From contig JBAYVQ010000005.1 in NCBI GenBank assembly GCA_041674565.1, positions 1-26,373 on the forward strand: a DNA stretch of 26,373 bases, given 5' to 3'. Positions 1 to 9,990 of the stretch are shown one piece after another. Numbering within the stretch: position 1 is the stretch's first letter; every line of letters begins with the position of its first letter. Origin of the DNA: CALMFT01 sp041674565. Its GTDB lineage: Bacteria; Patescibacteriota; Gracilibacteria; Absconditabacterales; Absconditicoccaceae. Below the pieces are notes generated by a model. The model saw only the letters and a list, made by a program, of their open reading frames with translations, searched no databases and was not told where the DNA came from. A program made the position numbers and the translations under genes.

Positions 1-123
1 ACATCCGCATATTATTATTGCCTGTTGATTTCAATGAACACTAGACGATTAAAACTATTTTGAACTCGCAACCTTCCCGCAGTCCTGCGGGATGCTCTAG
101 CCAATTGAGCTACATCCGCATAT
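1..123. repeat. 12-bp direct repeat of a tRNA 5' end (1-12 and 112-123)
   Basis: The sequence acatccgcatat occurs at 1-12 and again at 112-123. On the minus strand each copy reads as the start of the tRNA-like gene, including two to three bases upstream of it. The left copy runs off the window, so it may be the 5' end of a second, possibly intact, copy of the same tRNA. Confidence 0.5.
58..119 (-). tRNA. tRNA-like sequence truncated in the T-arm
   Basis: Read on the minus strand, this begins with a good tRNA 5' part: acceptor strand GCGGATG, then TA, a D-arm GCTC/GAGC with loop AATTGGCTA, an anticodon-like hairpin TCCCG/CGGGA, and the start of a T-arm (GCGAG followed by TTCAAAA). After the T-loop the match stops: neither the CTCGC needed to close the T-stem nor the CATCCGC needed to close the acceptor stem is present in positions 1-57. 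The anticodon arm is also odd, with 8 bases left in the loop and no proper U33, so I assign no anticodon. It may be a pseudogene, a tRNA broken by recombination at the T-loop, or an unusual intron-containing gene. The 12 bases around its 5' end recur at the window edge. Confidence 0.45.
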
Positions 124-180
124 AAGACATCAAAAACGTGAGCTAACACATAATGATATCTTCTCCAAAATCAACGTATT

Positions 181-576
181 TTATATTTCTATAATCTCTG
201 CTTTTTTACTGTACTGTCATTTTACGACTTCTACTTTGATACTCAATACTCCGAACAAAGCCAAAAATACCGTGAATGTACCATAGAGTTTGCTGATGTC
301 TGAACCAAAAAATGTCGTTGTATCGGTGTATACTGCATGACCAGCGAGCATCATGATGACTCACCCTAGGACTATCATTCGTTTTTTGTATGGTATGCCT
401 GAGTGATATACTGCAAAGAGTATAGCAAAAACAAGTACGATTGGGCTCAATCCGCGCACTCGATCCATCGTATCGTTGTATGTTTCGCCAATATTGCCAG
501 TATATATTGACCATCAAAGATAGCCAAGTAAACCAAAACTAACTAAGGTGTGAAGATATTTAAAGATATGTTTCAT
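181..576 (-). CDS. small multi-pass membrane protein, unknown function
   Basis: A 131-residue protein that becomes visible only when three TGA codons are read as glycine. It starts MKHIFKYLHT and ends on TAA. About four hydrophobic segments are seen, near residues 8-25, 44-60, 66-84 and 97-115, joined by short polar loops; the last is followed by a charged tail. It is therefore expected to be an inner membrane protein. It lies about 70 bases downstream of the ComF-like gene on the same strand, and the two may be cotranscribed. I do not recognise the family. Coding is supported by an open frame that uses only TAA/TAG stops and by a hydrophobic pattern that continues across the TGA codons. Confidence 0.6.
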
Positions 577-647
577 CAGATTATCATATATACTAAAACG
601 ACTTACCTACTAATAATCTGCAAGACGTATTCAAGCGCAGCAACACA

Positions 648-1355
648 CTATGAGTTGGATCTAGCTAAGACCGCTCATCGTATGTGTATATGTGGATAAG
701 CTGATTTGATACATTGTGCTACGTGCTGGATGGTGCTGCCAGTAGTAGCGAGGTCATCTACTATGATCAGCATCTTTACCTTGCTCAGGTCGATATTATC
801 TTGTAGGACATATGATCATGCTACATTGCTGCGTCTTTGATCTCTGTCCAATTGCGTTTGGGACTTAGTATAGCGTGATTTACGTACGATATGCTGGAAA
901 GGAAGATTGAGTTTTGCTGCAAGAGCTTGCGCTAAGAGCTCTGATTGATTATATCCTTTGGTGATGCGCCTTCTTCGCCAGTGAGAAGGTACATAGGTGA
1001 CGACGACTTCTTGCTGATGTAGCATGGGACCAACGCAGCGGTTGTATTCCAAAGACGTTGCAAGTTTTTGTGCTAGATATCAGGCTATGGTATATTTGTG
1101 ATAATATTTTAATGCGAGGATAAGTTTTTTGATCAGTCCTGTGTATACAAAGGTGATGACGATGCCATCGTAGGGCAGTTGTTGCGCCTTACAACTGGTA
1201 CATATACGATAATCTGAAGACTGCTTGTGGCAAGAAGGGCAGATTTCTGGGTGAGATTGTAAGGTCTTGAGACAGGAAAAACACAGCTCTGGTCATGGTG
1301 TTTTACATCATATGCAGTAACTGGGAAAGAGAAGCTGAAGGAGTCTATTGAACAT
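648..1355 (-). CDS. comF: ComF family protein / amidophosphoribosyltransferase-like
   Basis: A 235-residue protein containing five UGA glycines. The N-terminus carries a zinc-ribbon type cysteine pattern (C-x-x-C at about residues 14-17, then ELCFSC, CPSC and CTSC), as in ComF/GntX proteins. The C-terminal half is a type I phosphoribosyltransferase domain: a GYNQSELLAQALA segment typical of ComF, a T-x-SQTQLDRDQRRSNVAG block, and the PRPP-binding loop VDDLATTGST. ComF proteins are known for a role in DNA uptake in naturally competent bacteria, where they act on the cytoplasmic side; whether this one has that role is inference. The length is normal for the family. The start ATG was chosen because it directly precedes the first zinc-ribbon cysteines. 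It is divergent from the O-antigen ligase-like gene, with 77 bases between them. Confidence 0.85.
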
Positions 1356-1432
1356 GCGTGTATTGTTGTTGATTGTGTTTCAAAAATCAATATGAGTACT
1401 CAGATGGGTTATTTGTATTGTTGTATGCTACC

Positions 1433-2704
1433 ATGGCTATGAAATTTCTCAAATGATTTCTGATTATCATATCTTTGTATTTTGTGCTTCATACTATTAT
1501 CGTATTTGGTCTACTAGATGGACAGTATAAGGAGATTATATCTGGGCTCAAAGAACTTGTGTGGATAGGATTTATCGCTGTCATTGCCGCGTGCCACTGG
1601 CAGCGTACCCGAGAATACGTACGTACGACAAAGTATATGGTGCGAGCCTTGCTTGCTTTGGCCTTGATTGGCGTGGCTGTTACACGACGACATTATGGTA
1701 ATACACTTATAACGCTAAAAGACAGTATTATTGGTCTCAAGTATGGTTGGTACTTTATGGTGATATTTTGGACGGCAGGCTTGGTATGATATGTGGTGCA
1801 AGCCGATGATCAGCAAACCAAGTCCTGGGTAGTATTTATCGTAAGACTGTCCCGATTCGTTTTGCTGATAGGTTTGATCGTACAGGGAAGTAAAGTACTA
1901 TTCCCAGAATTATGGTATCGACTGGGCTTCGGCCCTCTCAATATATACCAAGCTGGCGTCGCACCTCCTTTGTACTATCTCACACAACAGTGATGAGTAA
2001 TGAGATATTCTGGATTATTTTCATGACCCAATAACTTTGCGTTTTGGTTGATAGGGATGATGCCGTTACTTTGGGCTGAAAGCTGAAAACTTAAGGCGGA
2101 AGGCGGAAGGCATGGGAGATGGATGGATATTGTGAAAAAGATTGGGTTGTTGGCCTTTGCTGGTTTGAATTTGGGTAGGGCCTTGTTGGTAGGCCTATTG
2201 AGTCAGTTGATGATTGCAGCCGCCAAGCAATCTTGGGTGAAAAAACATTTGTTTGCGGTTGGTTTGGGTATATGATTGATAATCTGATTGTTTGGATATA
2301 TCACCTATTTGAAATGGGATTCAACTACTGAGCACTTTGCATTAGGGTTGGATGCCTTATATAAATTTTTCGCCAATCCTTGGTGATATGGTTTGGGATC
2401 TAGTGGACCTGGTGTGCATCGACACGGATCATTGCTGCCAGAAAACTACTATCTGCAATTAGCATTAGATTATGGATTTTGGTGACCGATTGGATTTGCG
2501 TGATTTTGGCTAGCGGTGTTGACCCTGATCAAACAGCAGAGTGTGGATGTGTTACATAGATACAATATGCTGTTTGTAATGGGTTTTGTTGGTATGCTTA
2601 TTGCTGGTCTATTTCTTCATGTATTTGAGGATAGTATGGTGAATTATCTTTTCTTTGTAGCTCGAGGTATTGTTTTTGGTCGTTCGTTGCAAAAGAAAAT
2701 ATAA
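1433..2704 (+). CDS. O-antigen ligase/polymerase-like membrane protein
   Basis: A 423-residue polytopic membrane protein with 11 in-frame UGA glycines. Roughly ten hydrophobic segments are spread along the chain. The region around residues 186-212 contains FSGPNNFAFWLIGMMPL, and a large loop around residues 300-345 contains NPWGYGLGSSGPG and then PENYYLQLALDYGFWGPIGF. This resembles the Wzy_C/O-antigen ligase family pattern, in which a glycine-rich GxGxGS stretch and a HN/EN-x-Y-L motif lie in the large periplasmic loop. Members join or polymerise lipid-linked glycans outside the cytoplasmic membrane; the substrate here is unknown. A second ATG lies two codons downstream and cannot be excluded as the start. 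No glycosyltransferases are adjacent, so the context does not identify the polymer. Confidence 0.7.
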
Positions 2705-2788
2705 TCTGATATATGGCAATATAATGTTTGTATTTCTAAATCAGTTAACTATTATCAGAATCAATGATTATGTTGTAGTATTTTTGTT

Positions 2789-3916
2789 ATGACCAATAAA
2801 CTGATCCATGGACTAGCGAAAAAGAAACTTCTTGCTGATATACAAACTGGTGATGGAATTCCTACATCAGAAGAGTTTCCTCGTATTGCAGATTGCTCGG
2901 TCGCACTATTTAACTCCATGTACGCGCGTATGGGGGAAGAGAAATTGGATTGTGGCGGAAGTGAAAAACAGAGACTAATAATTTTGTTGTGCAACAATAT
3001 TCGTCAGATACTGAGTCTGAGGGCACAAAAAACCCACGATACAATAGATATACTTGTCAACAGCAGATCTTGTAAAGAGGCTTTGATGGATCTACAACAG
3101 CTGCGAATCCGTGAATCGTTATTTTTATACCAATATGTGTGTAACAAGCTCCATATATCTTCTTTCAAAGACTTGCTACATATTGCTGATCCGTATCACT
3201 CAAAATTGTATTATGTGATACAATGATGAGCTTCCAAAGCGTGTCCTCTTCACGATATTGTGCAAGATTCGATAGTGCGCACTTTGTTGCATTGTAGCAG
3301 TAAGTTGGATATACTGCAAATGCCATGAGATGATATGGAGACGGATTTTGACATCGACATGGACGCTTTGCTTGTGGGTTGAGATGATACACAACCAGAA
3401 CATTTGTCGGCAGAATTGCTTATAGCAGATGATCTGGTGGAGAATGTCCAAGAATTGATGGACCTGGAAAAAATAAATCAACAGGTATTTTTCCATCAAC
3501 AAGAGTTTGTAGATGGTGATCTACATACCAAGACGAGGTTACTGTACGAGCAGTTGAGGCATGGAAATCCAACTATTTACTATACATTGATAAAGCTTGC
3601 TTCCCACTTTCTTTCTTACAAAGAAACTATCACTTTGCCTTCTCGTGTGACTATGAGAAGTATCGCTTACTATAAGATAAGGGCAAAAGATACAGGCGCA
3701 GAGCGATATGATTTGAATATTTCTTTACATTCGTGAACAGATCAGATTTTGGACAGTGCTGGTGTGATGCAACGTTTGTACCTAGCATTTTTGATTTATT
3801 TTGCAAAAGAGTATTTTCGTGATGGACCTAAATCCACTGCGTCCACTAAGCTTGCTCTTGAAAAACTGGATCAATTTGCCCAATCTAAGGATATCGAACT
3901 AGTACTCACATTTTAA
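2789..3916 (+). CDS. hypothetical protein, 375 aa, unknown
   Basis: A continuous frame of 375 residues once five TGA codons are read as glycine; without recoding it breaks into several pieces. It starts MTNKLIHGLAKKK and ends on TAA two codons before the DinD-like frame could begin with TTG. There is no signal peptide and no clear membrane segment. The chain looks soluble and largely helical, with many leucines and charged residues, an acidic stretch around residues 185-205, and cysteines at about 32, 51, 66, 92 and 117 that do not form a recognisable metal site. I do not recognise the family. It may be cotranscribed with the DinD-like gene that follows 35 bases later. Confidence 0.6.
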
Positions 3917-3951
3917 GTTTGTACACATTTTTTATCTTTTGGCTTTGTACC

Positions 3952-4956
3952 ATGTCTATTGCGTTGTTTGAAGAGAATAAGCAAATTAACGAGTACGATC
4001 AACCGTACTGGACTGCCAGAGATATGTGTAAGATACTGGGTTATTCTGATTATCGTAACTTCCTCAAAGTGGTAGAAAAAGGCAGGCTAGCATGCAAAAA
4101 TAGTGGGCAAGAGCCCTCTGATCATTTTGTTGAGTTCAACGAGATGATACAAACGGGTAAGGGAGCCAAAAGATTGATGGACAATATCAAGCTGTCCAGA
4201 TACGCGTGTTACTTGATGGTACAAAACGCCGATCCAAGCAAACAGATCGTTGCTCAAGGGCAGACCTACTTCGCCACGCAGACGAGGAAACAAGAGGCAT
4301 ATGAGGCTCGTAAGCAGCTTGCAGATGACCAAAGAAGGATGGAGGTCAGATCTGAGATGGCTGTCCACAACAAAAAATTGATTGGCGTAGCCAGGCAAGC
4401 AGGGGTAGTAAACTATGGACAATTTCAAGATGCGTGATATATAGGTTTGTATTGATGACTCAGGAAAAAACAGTTGGCAGAAAAAAAATGACTCGATCCT
4501 GAAGAGACCATTTTGGATTATATGAGTAGTGAGGAGCTTGGTGCAAATCTTTTTCGTGCCACGCAAACGGAGGCAAAACTCAAAAGAGAACTGGAAGAGG
4601 GCAGGGTGCTTGGACAAGATGTAGCGAGCACGATCCATCATGATGTAGGCAAAAAGGTCAGACAGACCATCCAAGAGCTGGGCGGCACGATGCCTGAAGA
4701 GTTGCCTTTGGCAGAGCATATTAGAGAGGTAGAGAAGAGGCTCAAAGAGATGAAATATGATGATCCCATGCCCCTGACGGGCGATAATGCTGGCATAGGA
4801 GAGTCGTCTTATATGTTACCAGCCAACGTGAGCACCTTGCAAGATATTATTCAGATTATCAAATCATATCCAGGAGAGGAAATCATTAGACTTGGAGATG
4901 GCGTTTACAAAGTCTCTTCTCAGGGCAAAGAATTACTCATGAAACTATTGGACTAG
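3952..4956 (+). CDS. dinD: DinD-like DNA-damage-inducible protein with DnaE-like C-terminal tail
   Basis: A 334-residue protein. The N-terminal part (residues about 1-110) is a BRO-N-like domain: YWTARDMCKILGYSDYRNF, then KLSRYACYLMVQNADPSK. The second part matches DinD closely: GYIGLYGG, the SSEELGANLFRATQTEAKL segment, and HHDVGKKVRQTIQELGGTMP. In E. coli, dinD is an SOS gene whose product antagonises RecA filaments; that role here is inference. Four UGA glycines lie in the middle, including those in the conserved GYIGLYGG segment. Residues 296-334 form an extra tail similar to the end of the DnaE in this window (LQ, PG, LG and VS in matching positions). An upstream in-frame TTG at 3919 would add 11 hydrophobic residues; the ATG was preferred because BRO-N domains start close to this position. 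I saw no clear SOS box. Confidence 0.8.
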
Positions 4957-5037
4957 CTACTTTCATTATTACAATAAATATATTGAAATAACCAGAATTT
5001 AGTCTATGGTAAGGGTATTTATACCTTATCTTCACCC

Positions 5038-5592
5038 ATGAAAAAACTCATCATGTGATTGGTCGCATTGGTTGTTGTTTTTGTGCAATTTACGCAAGCA
5101 AGGGTGCTATTGGTACCTGGCACTGCTTCTTGGTATGCGGATAGGTACTACAATACTGTTTATGGATACGATAATCGTTATTGTGACACGTATTATGACT
5201 GCAATCATGACTATCTGTATCGTGATAAGTATCAGTACAAGTATGATGATTACCAGTACAAGTATGATCATGCTCAGACCTATATGCCTCGTCTCAGTTA
5301 TCACCAGGATCGTTATCGTGATGACCGCTATGATACCTACAAGTATACTGATGATCGCAAGTACGTCTATGATACTTACCAAAAAAAGGATTGATATCGC
5401 TATGACGACGATACATATGACTATCGCTACCGTGATGATAGGACTCCTTTATTGAGCAATATACCGACTTATATACCCTATACTCACGATAATGCTTACT
5501 ACGAGACTACTCCCGATAAGACTAAGGTAGTACGTTTGGACTACTATTATGATCGTTACGGCAACCCGTATATTATGAAGTATGATTACTAG
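5038..5592 (+). CDS. secreted tyrosine-rich low-complexity protein
   Basis: A 184-residue protein with a typical signal peptide (MKKLIMGLVALVVVFVQF, likely cleaved after TQA). The mature part is dominated by Tyr, Asp, Arg and Lys: I count 41 tyrosines, about 22 percent of the whole chain. Short degenerate repeats of the type D-x-Y-x-Y-K-Y-D and D-R-Y-R-D-D-R-Y occur between residues about 50 and 135. The end, LDYYYDRYGNPYIMKYDY, is also aromatic. Only two cysteines are in the mature region. It contains two UGA glycines, one of them in the signal peptide. A strong hairpin terminator follows, so this gene ends its transcript. I recognise no family. Export beyond the membrane and an adhesive or surface-layer role are possible but are inference from composition only. 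Confidence 0.7.
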
Positions 5593-5604
5593 CCTCACTC
5601 CAGG

Positions 5605-5639
5605 AAAAACTCAACTATGTTTGAGTTTTTTGCTTTTTT
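5605..5639 (+). terminator. rho-independent terminator after the Tyr-rich gene
   Basis: A perfect 10-bp stem (aaaaactcaa with ttgagttttt) around a six-base loop, followed by a T-rich tract, 13 bases after the stop codon. Confidence 0.8.
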
Positions 5640-5700
5640 GTGGTAAAACTCAGATATACTTGAATTATTTCTAGCTATAAGAAAAATAGATAATTTTGTG

Positions 5701-5710
5701 TTGCTATAAT
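5701..5710 (+). promoter_or_regulatory. extended -10 promoter upstream of the 268-aa gene
   Basis: The sequence TTGCTATAAT contains TG-N-TATAAT, an extended -10 box, 57 bases before the start codon and downstream of the terminator at 5605-5639. No good -35 box is visible at the expected distance. Confidence 0.45.
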
Positions 5711-5766
5711 ATGGCCATTTGATATGGATCTGATTATTATTTTATTTTTCTGTAATACTAGTGCGT

Positions 5767-6573
5767 ATGACAAGGTGGATTATTGCTGTATCAATTGCTG
5801 CCGTGCTAGTAGTGTGATATAGTGTTTTTAGAGGGCCTGTTTATAAAGAGGACAGTTTGGTAACTGTAACGACTGGTGCGACCCAGGTGCGGTCCTGATA
5901 CGAGCTGTTGTGATGACCATCCGAGCTATGTTTTGGCGCACTGAGTGGATATATCGTGCCATATAATGTATTTGGGTTTGATGGCTCAATAGTCTTGACA
6001 CGTGATGAATTACAATCACTAGTGATCGATCCTAGCTCCTGATCGTATGATGCATTTTCTGGCGACATACGTATTGGATATATAACTGGTATGATGACGG
6101 GCTGATACAGTTATGGTACTATTATGCTACAAGAGTTACAGGGTGTATTGACACTGGGTGCTTATGGTCAACACGATGGGGTGACACGATATACAATACG
6201 TGAGTTTACTGGTGCGTACAATAGTGATAAACTTGGTTTGTCTCAGATTATGCAAGATTACAAGGCACGAAAACAAGATTATGCAAGTTCCAGTGGTATA
6301 TGGTGATGTCAGTACCTATTGCCATTATCTGGCGGTTTGTGTGATGCGCTGTACGTTAGAGTTATGGGGGACAATGCTTCTTATGCGCACTATTACACCG
6401 AAGATCCAGTATATACCATTGATTGTTTTGCCACATGACAGTATGGCGCATATCGTATCCATGTTGGTGATTTCTGGTTACCAGATCCCATGACTCCTGT
6501 ATCAGAATCTGTGCTAGCACAAAAAGTATACAACCGTTTCGTTATATCCTTGTTTGGTATGATACGTAAATAG
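5767..6573 (+). CDS. membrane-anchored or secreted hypothetical protein, 268 aa
   Basis: An open frame of 268 residues with eight in-frame UGA glycines, starting MTRWIIAVSIAAVLVVGYSV and ending on TAG. The first 20 residues form one hydrophobic segment after two basic or polar residues, so it is either a signal anchor or a signal peptide. The remainder is predicted to lie outside the cytoplasm; it is rich in Gly, Tyr, Ser and Thr, with a stretch GYITGMMTGGYSYGT near residue 103 and four cysteines spaced widely (about 55, 181, 191 and 219), which could pair as disulfides. I do not recognise the family. It has its own likely promoter and lies 73 bases upstream of the caspase-like gene on the same strand. 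Confidence 0.6.
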
Positions 6574-6646
6574 ACAGATACCACATCATTATTGACTTTT
6601 TTTGTTTTCATCCCTATACTCAGACTACTTTATGTAGTGTCGTGAT

Positions 6647-9094
6647 ATGCTTACTAGGTGGTTATTATATGAACAAGAAAATCCTTCTGCGGCTAAAGAG
6701 GAGAGTTTTAACCCAGAGCAAAATCAATTTTATGACATCATGAAGGAAGCTGGTTTGTTGAAGCTCGAGGTTCTGCTTCATGATTATTTACATGGTGAGA
6801 GGACTGGTTCCGAATATGACCGTCAGAGACAAAAAAGCGACCTCTATCACCAAATTGTTTATTTAGAGAAACTATTTGTGGATAAGATACTGAATATACC
6901 TGGTGAGACAAGTATAGATCCTACTGAATTACTGATGCTGATACGCCTGTATAGGCAATATGGTGAAAAATTAGTGTACATGTTTCATACTTTTTATGAT
7001 AACAAGATGTCATTTTTCCCAGCTATGGGGACGGATGCCAAACGAGAAGTATGATACTATGCGTTTTTGGATCATTATACAGTGGAAGATATAGATAATC
7101 TGATACAATACATGAGCAGGCCGTATCAGGGGCGTTATGGTAACCAGGAACAATTGCTGATCGCTCATGAGTCACAAAAGGGCATAAATTGCTTTGTTGC
7201 TTTGTGTGAGTATGCATACAATGCTCAACCAAATGATCCTGTTGCCTACGCTCATCAGCTTATTGATGGTTTTTATAGTTGCGAATCTATGGGTATATAT
7301 GAAAGAGCTGTAGATAATTATGCTGCCCATCGACTTGACGGTGAATATAGTATACAAAAGGCGTTCGTTGATGCATATCGGATTGGCTGACAAAATCCTG
7401 ATTATGCAAAATTAGTCCTCAAATATTACTCTTTGGCGGCAACGGAAACATCAATGATCGATTTTCCCCAAGTTGTTGAGCTCGTCAAGGAAGCATATAA
7501 GTACAAGCTGGATATATCGTTTTTTCAAACATTGTGTGATGCGTATGCCTCGCTCAGTGGTCGTGTCATATTACCATTGCTTCCTGTTGATAAACTATTG
7601 CGGAGAGCGCAAAGCTTTGTTGCTCATAGTGATGCTATCAAGCGTATAGACAAAGTATGCGTGGATCTAGGCGTGACTCTCAATATTGACTATGCACCGC
7701 TGTACAGGATATTGGATAGTAACCCAGATAAACTGGATCAGTTACTGAGGCTTTGTAAACAAGTGGGTTATACGTATGTTGTGTATAGCGATATTGGAGA
7801 GCGGTTTTACCCTACGTCGCGTCCCATGGCTCAAATGGATACATTGCGTGCCAGGGATGATGATATGGAGCTACTGCCTGCTATGACAAAATTTGCCAAG
7901 CAATATGAGATAATTCTTAGTTCCGAATCGCTTGATGATTACTATACTGCAAGATATCGATTTACTGATTTGGAAATGTTGTATCGTTGTGGTATCAAGG
8001 ATAGTACAACGCCCGAGCAATTTCATGCTAGACTTCAGCTATTTTGAGAGACATCAAACAAATATAAGATGTACAAAGAGCTGTTTGTGGATAATCCTTA
8101 TGCTGTCAGCTTATATAATCATATACAATCTCGTGTGGATCCTGTGGTATTGCTTAATCTGTGATGACAATCTTTGCAAACCATAACCATAACAAACAAA
8201 CGTGAGTCTATGCATTGGTTTAGAGGTATTACTCAGATGATGCTGAGCCTCAAAATGAAAGCACCAAATAGTTCAGATACAATATGACGAGATGCTGTAT
8301 TTGCTCAATATACACAGATTGTACAGCAAAAAATTGCTAAAGATGTCATGAAAAATAAAGAGTGAGTGTCAGAGCGTAAATGAAAAAATACATTTAAGAA
8401 AATATTTTTTTGTGGTGCAACTGATGGGACCTACTGAGGAGGAAGTAAGCCAGAGGATCATAATAATGCTTTTGCGTGAATTGGTAAATTGAAGGAAAAA
8501 ATGAATCTATTCACCAATGATCTTCAAGATTACTCGTCACAGGTTGACGCAGACAATAGGATTGTTACGCCATATGATCCAGAAGAGTTTGAAGAAGCTG
8601 TTGATGAATATATTAAGAACCATCCAGATGATGATATATGTATCTATTTGGCGTTTCATGGTGGTCAGGATGGTAGTATTGGGAGGTTTGATAAACAACT
8701 TGTAAATAGATTAGCGCGTAAGTCGCCTCATGTTGTGCTTGCCACTGAGAGTTGCCATTTCGGTTACTCCTTGCAACATCCTCATGGACAGGATGGCGGA
8801 CCTAGTGGCATTCCGACCAAACCAATTGCTTGACCAGTAAGCGGTGCCTCTGGTATGCATTGGTGATATGCTAACTATATGAATGCTTTCGTAGATGTTT
8901 TGGATGCGAATCCAGATATATGATTCCATGAAGCAGAGCTGCTGGCAAGAACGAAATATTTTTTGTCTTTTGCACCCTTGTATGATATCCAAAAACTTCC
9001 TGACCCAGATCGTGCTGGTAAGATGAAACTTATGCCCGTAGGTATTACTTCTGTGTCAGGCTCTGAGTGACCGTATGCCATAGTAGATATCTAA
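6647..9094 (+). CDS. large protein with C-terminal caspase/legumain-like (clan CD) peptidase domain
   Basis: An 815-residue protein held together by 14 UGA glycines. Residues 1 to about 590 are soluble, helical and of no family I recognise. From about residue 590 a clan CD cysteine peptidase-like pattern is visible: a first strand KIFFCGATDGTYGGG, a second strand ending in His-Gly (DDICIYLAFHGG, His671), and a third strand ending in Cys (HVVLATESCHFG, Cys703). Hydrophobic block + HG and hydrophobic block + x-S-C-x-x-G are the signature of caspases, metacaspases (DSCHSG) and legumains. The 32-residue His-Cys spacing is short for caspases. There is no signal peptide, so it is probably cytoplasmic. 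Substrate and role are unknown; regulated proteolysis or a defence or death effector are guesses. The methyltransferase-like gene follows 71 bases later. Confidence 0.65.
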
Positions 9095-9165
9095 TTATGT
9101 ATATAGTTGACTTATAGATATATTTATTTATAGAAATACTATCTTTTAATATTCCTATTGTTCAT

Positions 9166-9864
9166 ATGGGTGTAATTCACCAGTCAATGTACATTGAAGG
9201 TGATGGCAACAAAGAGCCTGTTGTCGTTCACGGAGATCATTGTGATATTATCTCCAAATCTCAATTTCAACGTGGTAAGAGAGGATGATCTGATTTATAT
9301 ATCACATCACAGCTTATTGATATCTTGGCTGATAAAGTGTGATTTGACCATTCCTCGAGGTTGCTACTGGATATCGGTGGCACCTACGTACTAGATACGA
9401 AGCATGGTTGAACGGTTGATGATGAGTTTATGTTGGCATCGTATATTGCTACCAATTCCTATATCAAGCAGGCTCTCTCTGTCGACCTTAGGAAACCCAC
9501 CTTAGCAAAACATCAGCGTATATCTGTTTTGGGGGATGTGCTGGATCCTCATATTCAGCATACTATCACACAAAGACTTGGATCCAAACCCAATATGATC
9601 ATCGCTTCTCAAGTACTCATTGATGATCTGGAAGAATATATGGAATACGAGTATATTAGAGTGCCAGTTGGTAAAAATAAACTGTTGCACGAAGAGCTCG
9701 CTAAAACTACCTGGGAACTGCTTGATAATGGCTGATTGCTTTTGGTCAACAATAAATGTCCGATCAAAAGCAGTGATGCTGGTATTCCTCAGTTTCTCAG
9801 AGATAGATCTCATCATTTACGTTTTTTGGTAGAGGACGGTCTGACTCGTGTGTATCAAAAATAA
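9166..9864 (+). CDS. putative class I SAM-dependent methyltransferase-like protein
   Basis: A 232-residue protein with four UGA glycines. The middle has the layout of a Rossmann-type methyltransferase: RLLLDIGGTYVLDTKHGG (motif I-like, residues about 65-82), then ALSVDLRKP (an acidic residue after strand 2), RISVLGDVLDP (motif III-like), NMIIASQVL (motif IV-like) and WELLDNGGLLLVNN (strand 5 region). The substrate cannot be deduced. Motif I is imperfect, with GGTYVL rather than GxGxG, so an inactive or distant relative is possible. The N-terminal 60 residues are unassigned. It sits between the caspase-like gene and dnaE; the gap to dnaE is 126 bases and does not encode the missing DnaE N-terminus. 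Confidence 0.45.
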
Positions 9865-9990
9865 AAATAATCTGACTGACTATGTATCATCAAAGCGCTT
9901 TCTTAGCTCCTTAGGCTATGCAATCTGTTTCTTTCTTGTAAAAAATGTCAAAATCAGTAGGCTACTAGGATATTAGTCTTTCGTGAGAAT

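Noticed and set aside
5008..5030. Hairpin just before the Tyr-rich gene as a riboswitch or terminator
   Set aside because: Short stem with a bulge and no T-run; too little to support a regulatory call.
5107..5382. Minus-strand 91-codon frame rich in Ile and Val
   Set aside because: It is the antisense shadow of the Tyr-rich repeats, with a repetitive composition and no supporting start context.
9166..9864. Upstream gene as the missing PHP domain of DnaE
   Set aside because: It lacks the H-x-H and other metal-binding motifs of PHP domains and looks like a methyltransferase fold instead.
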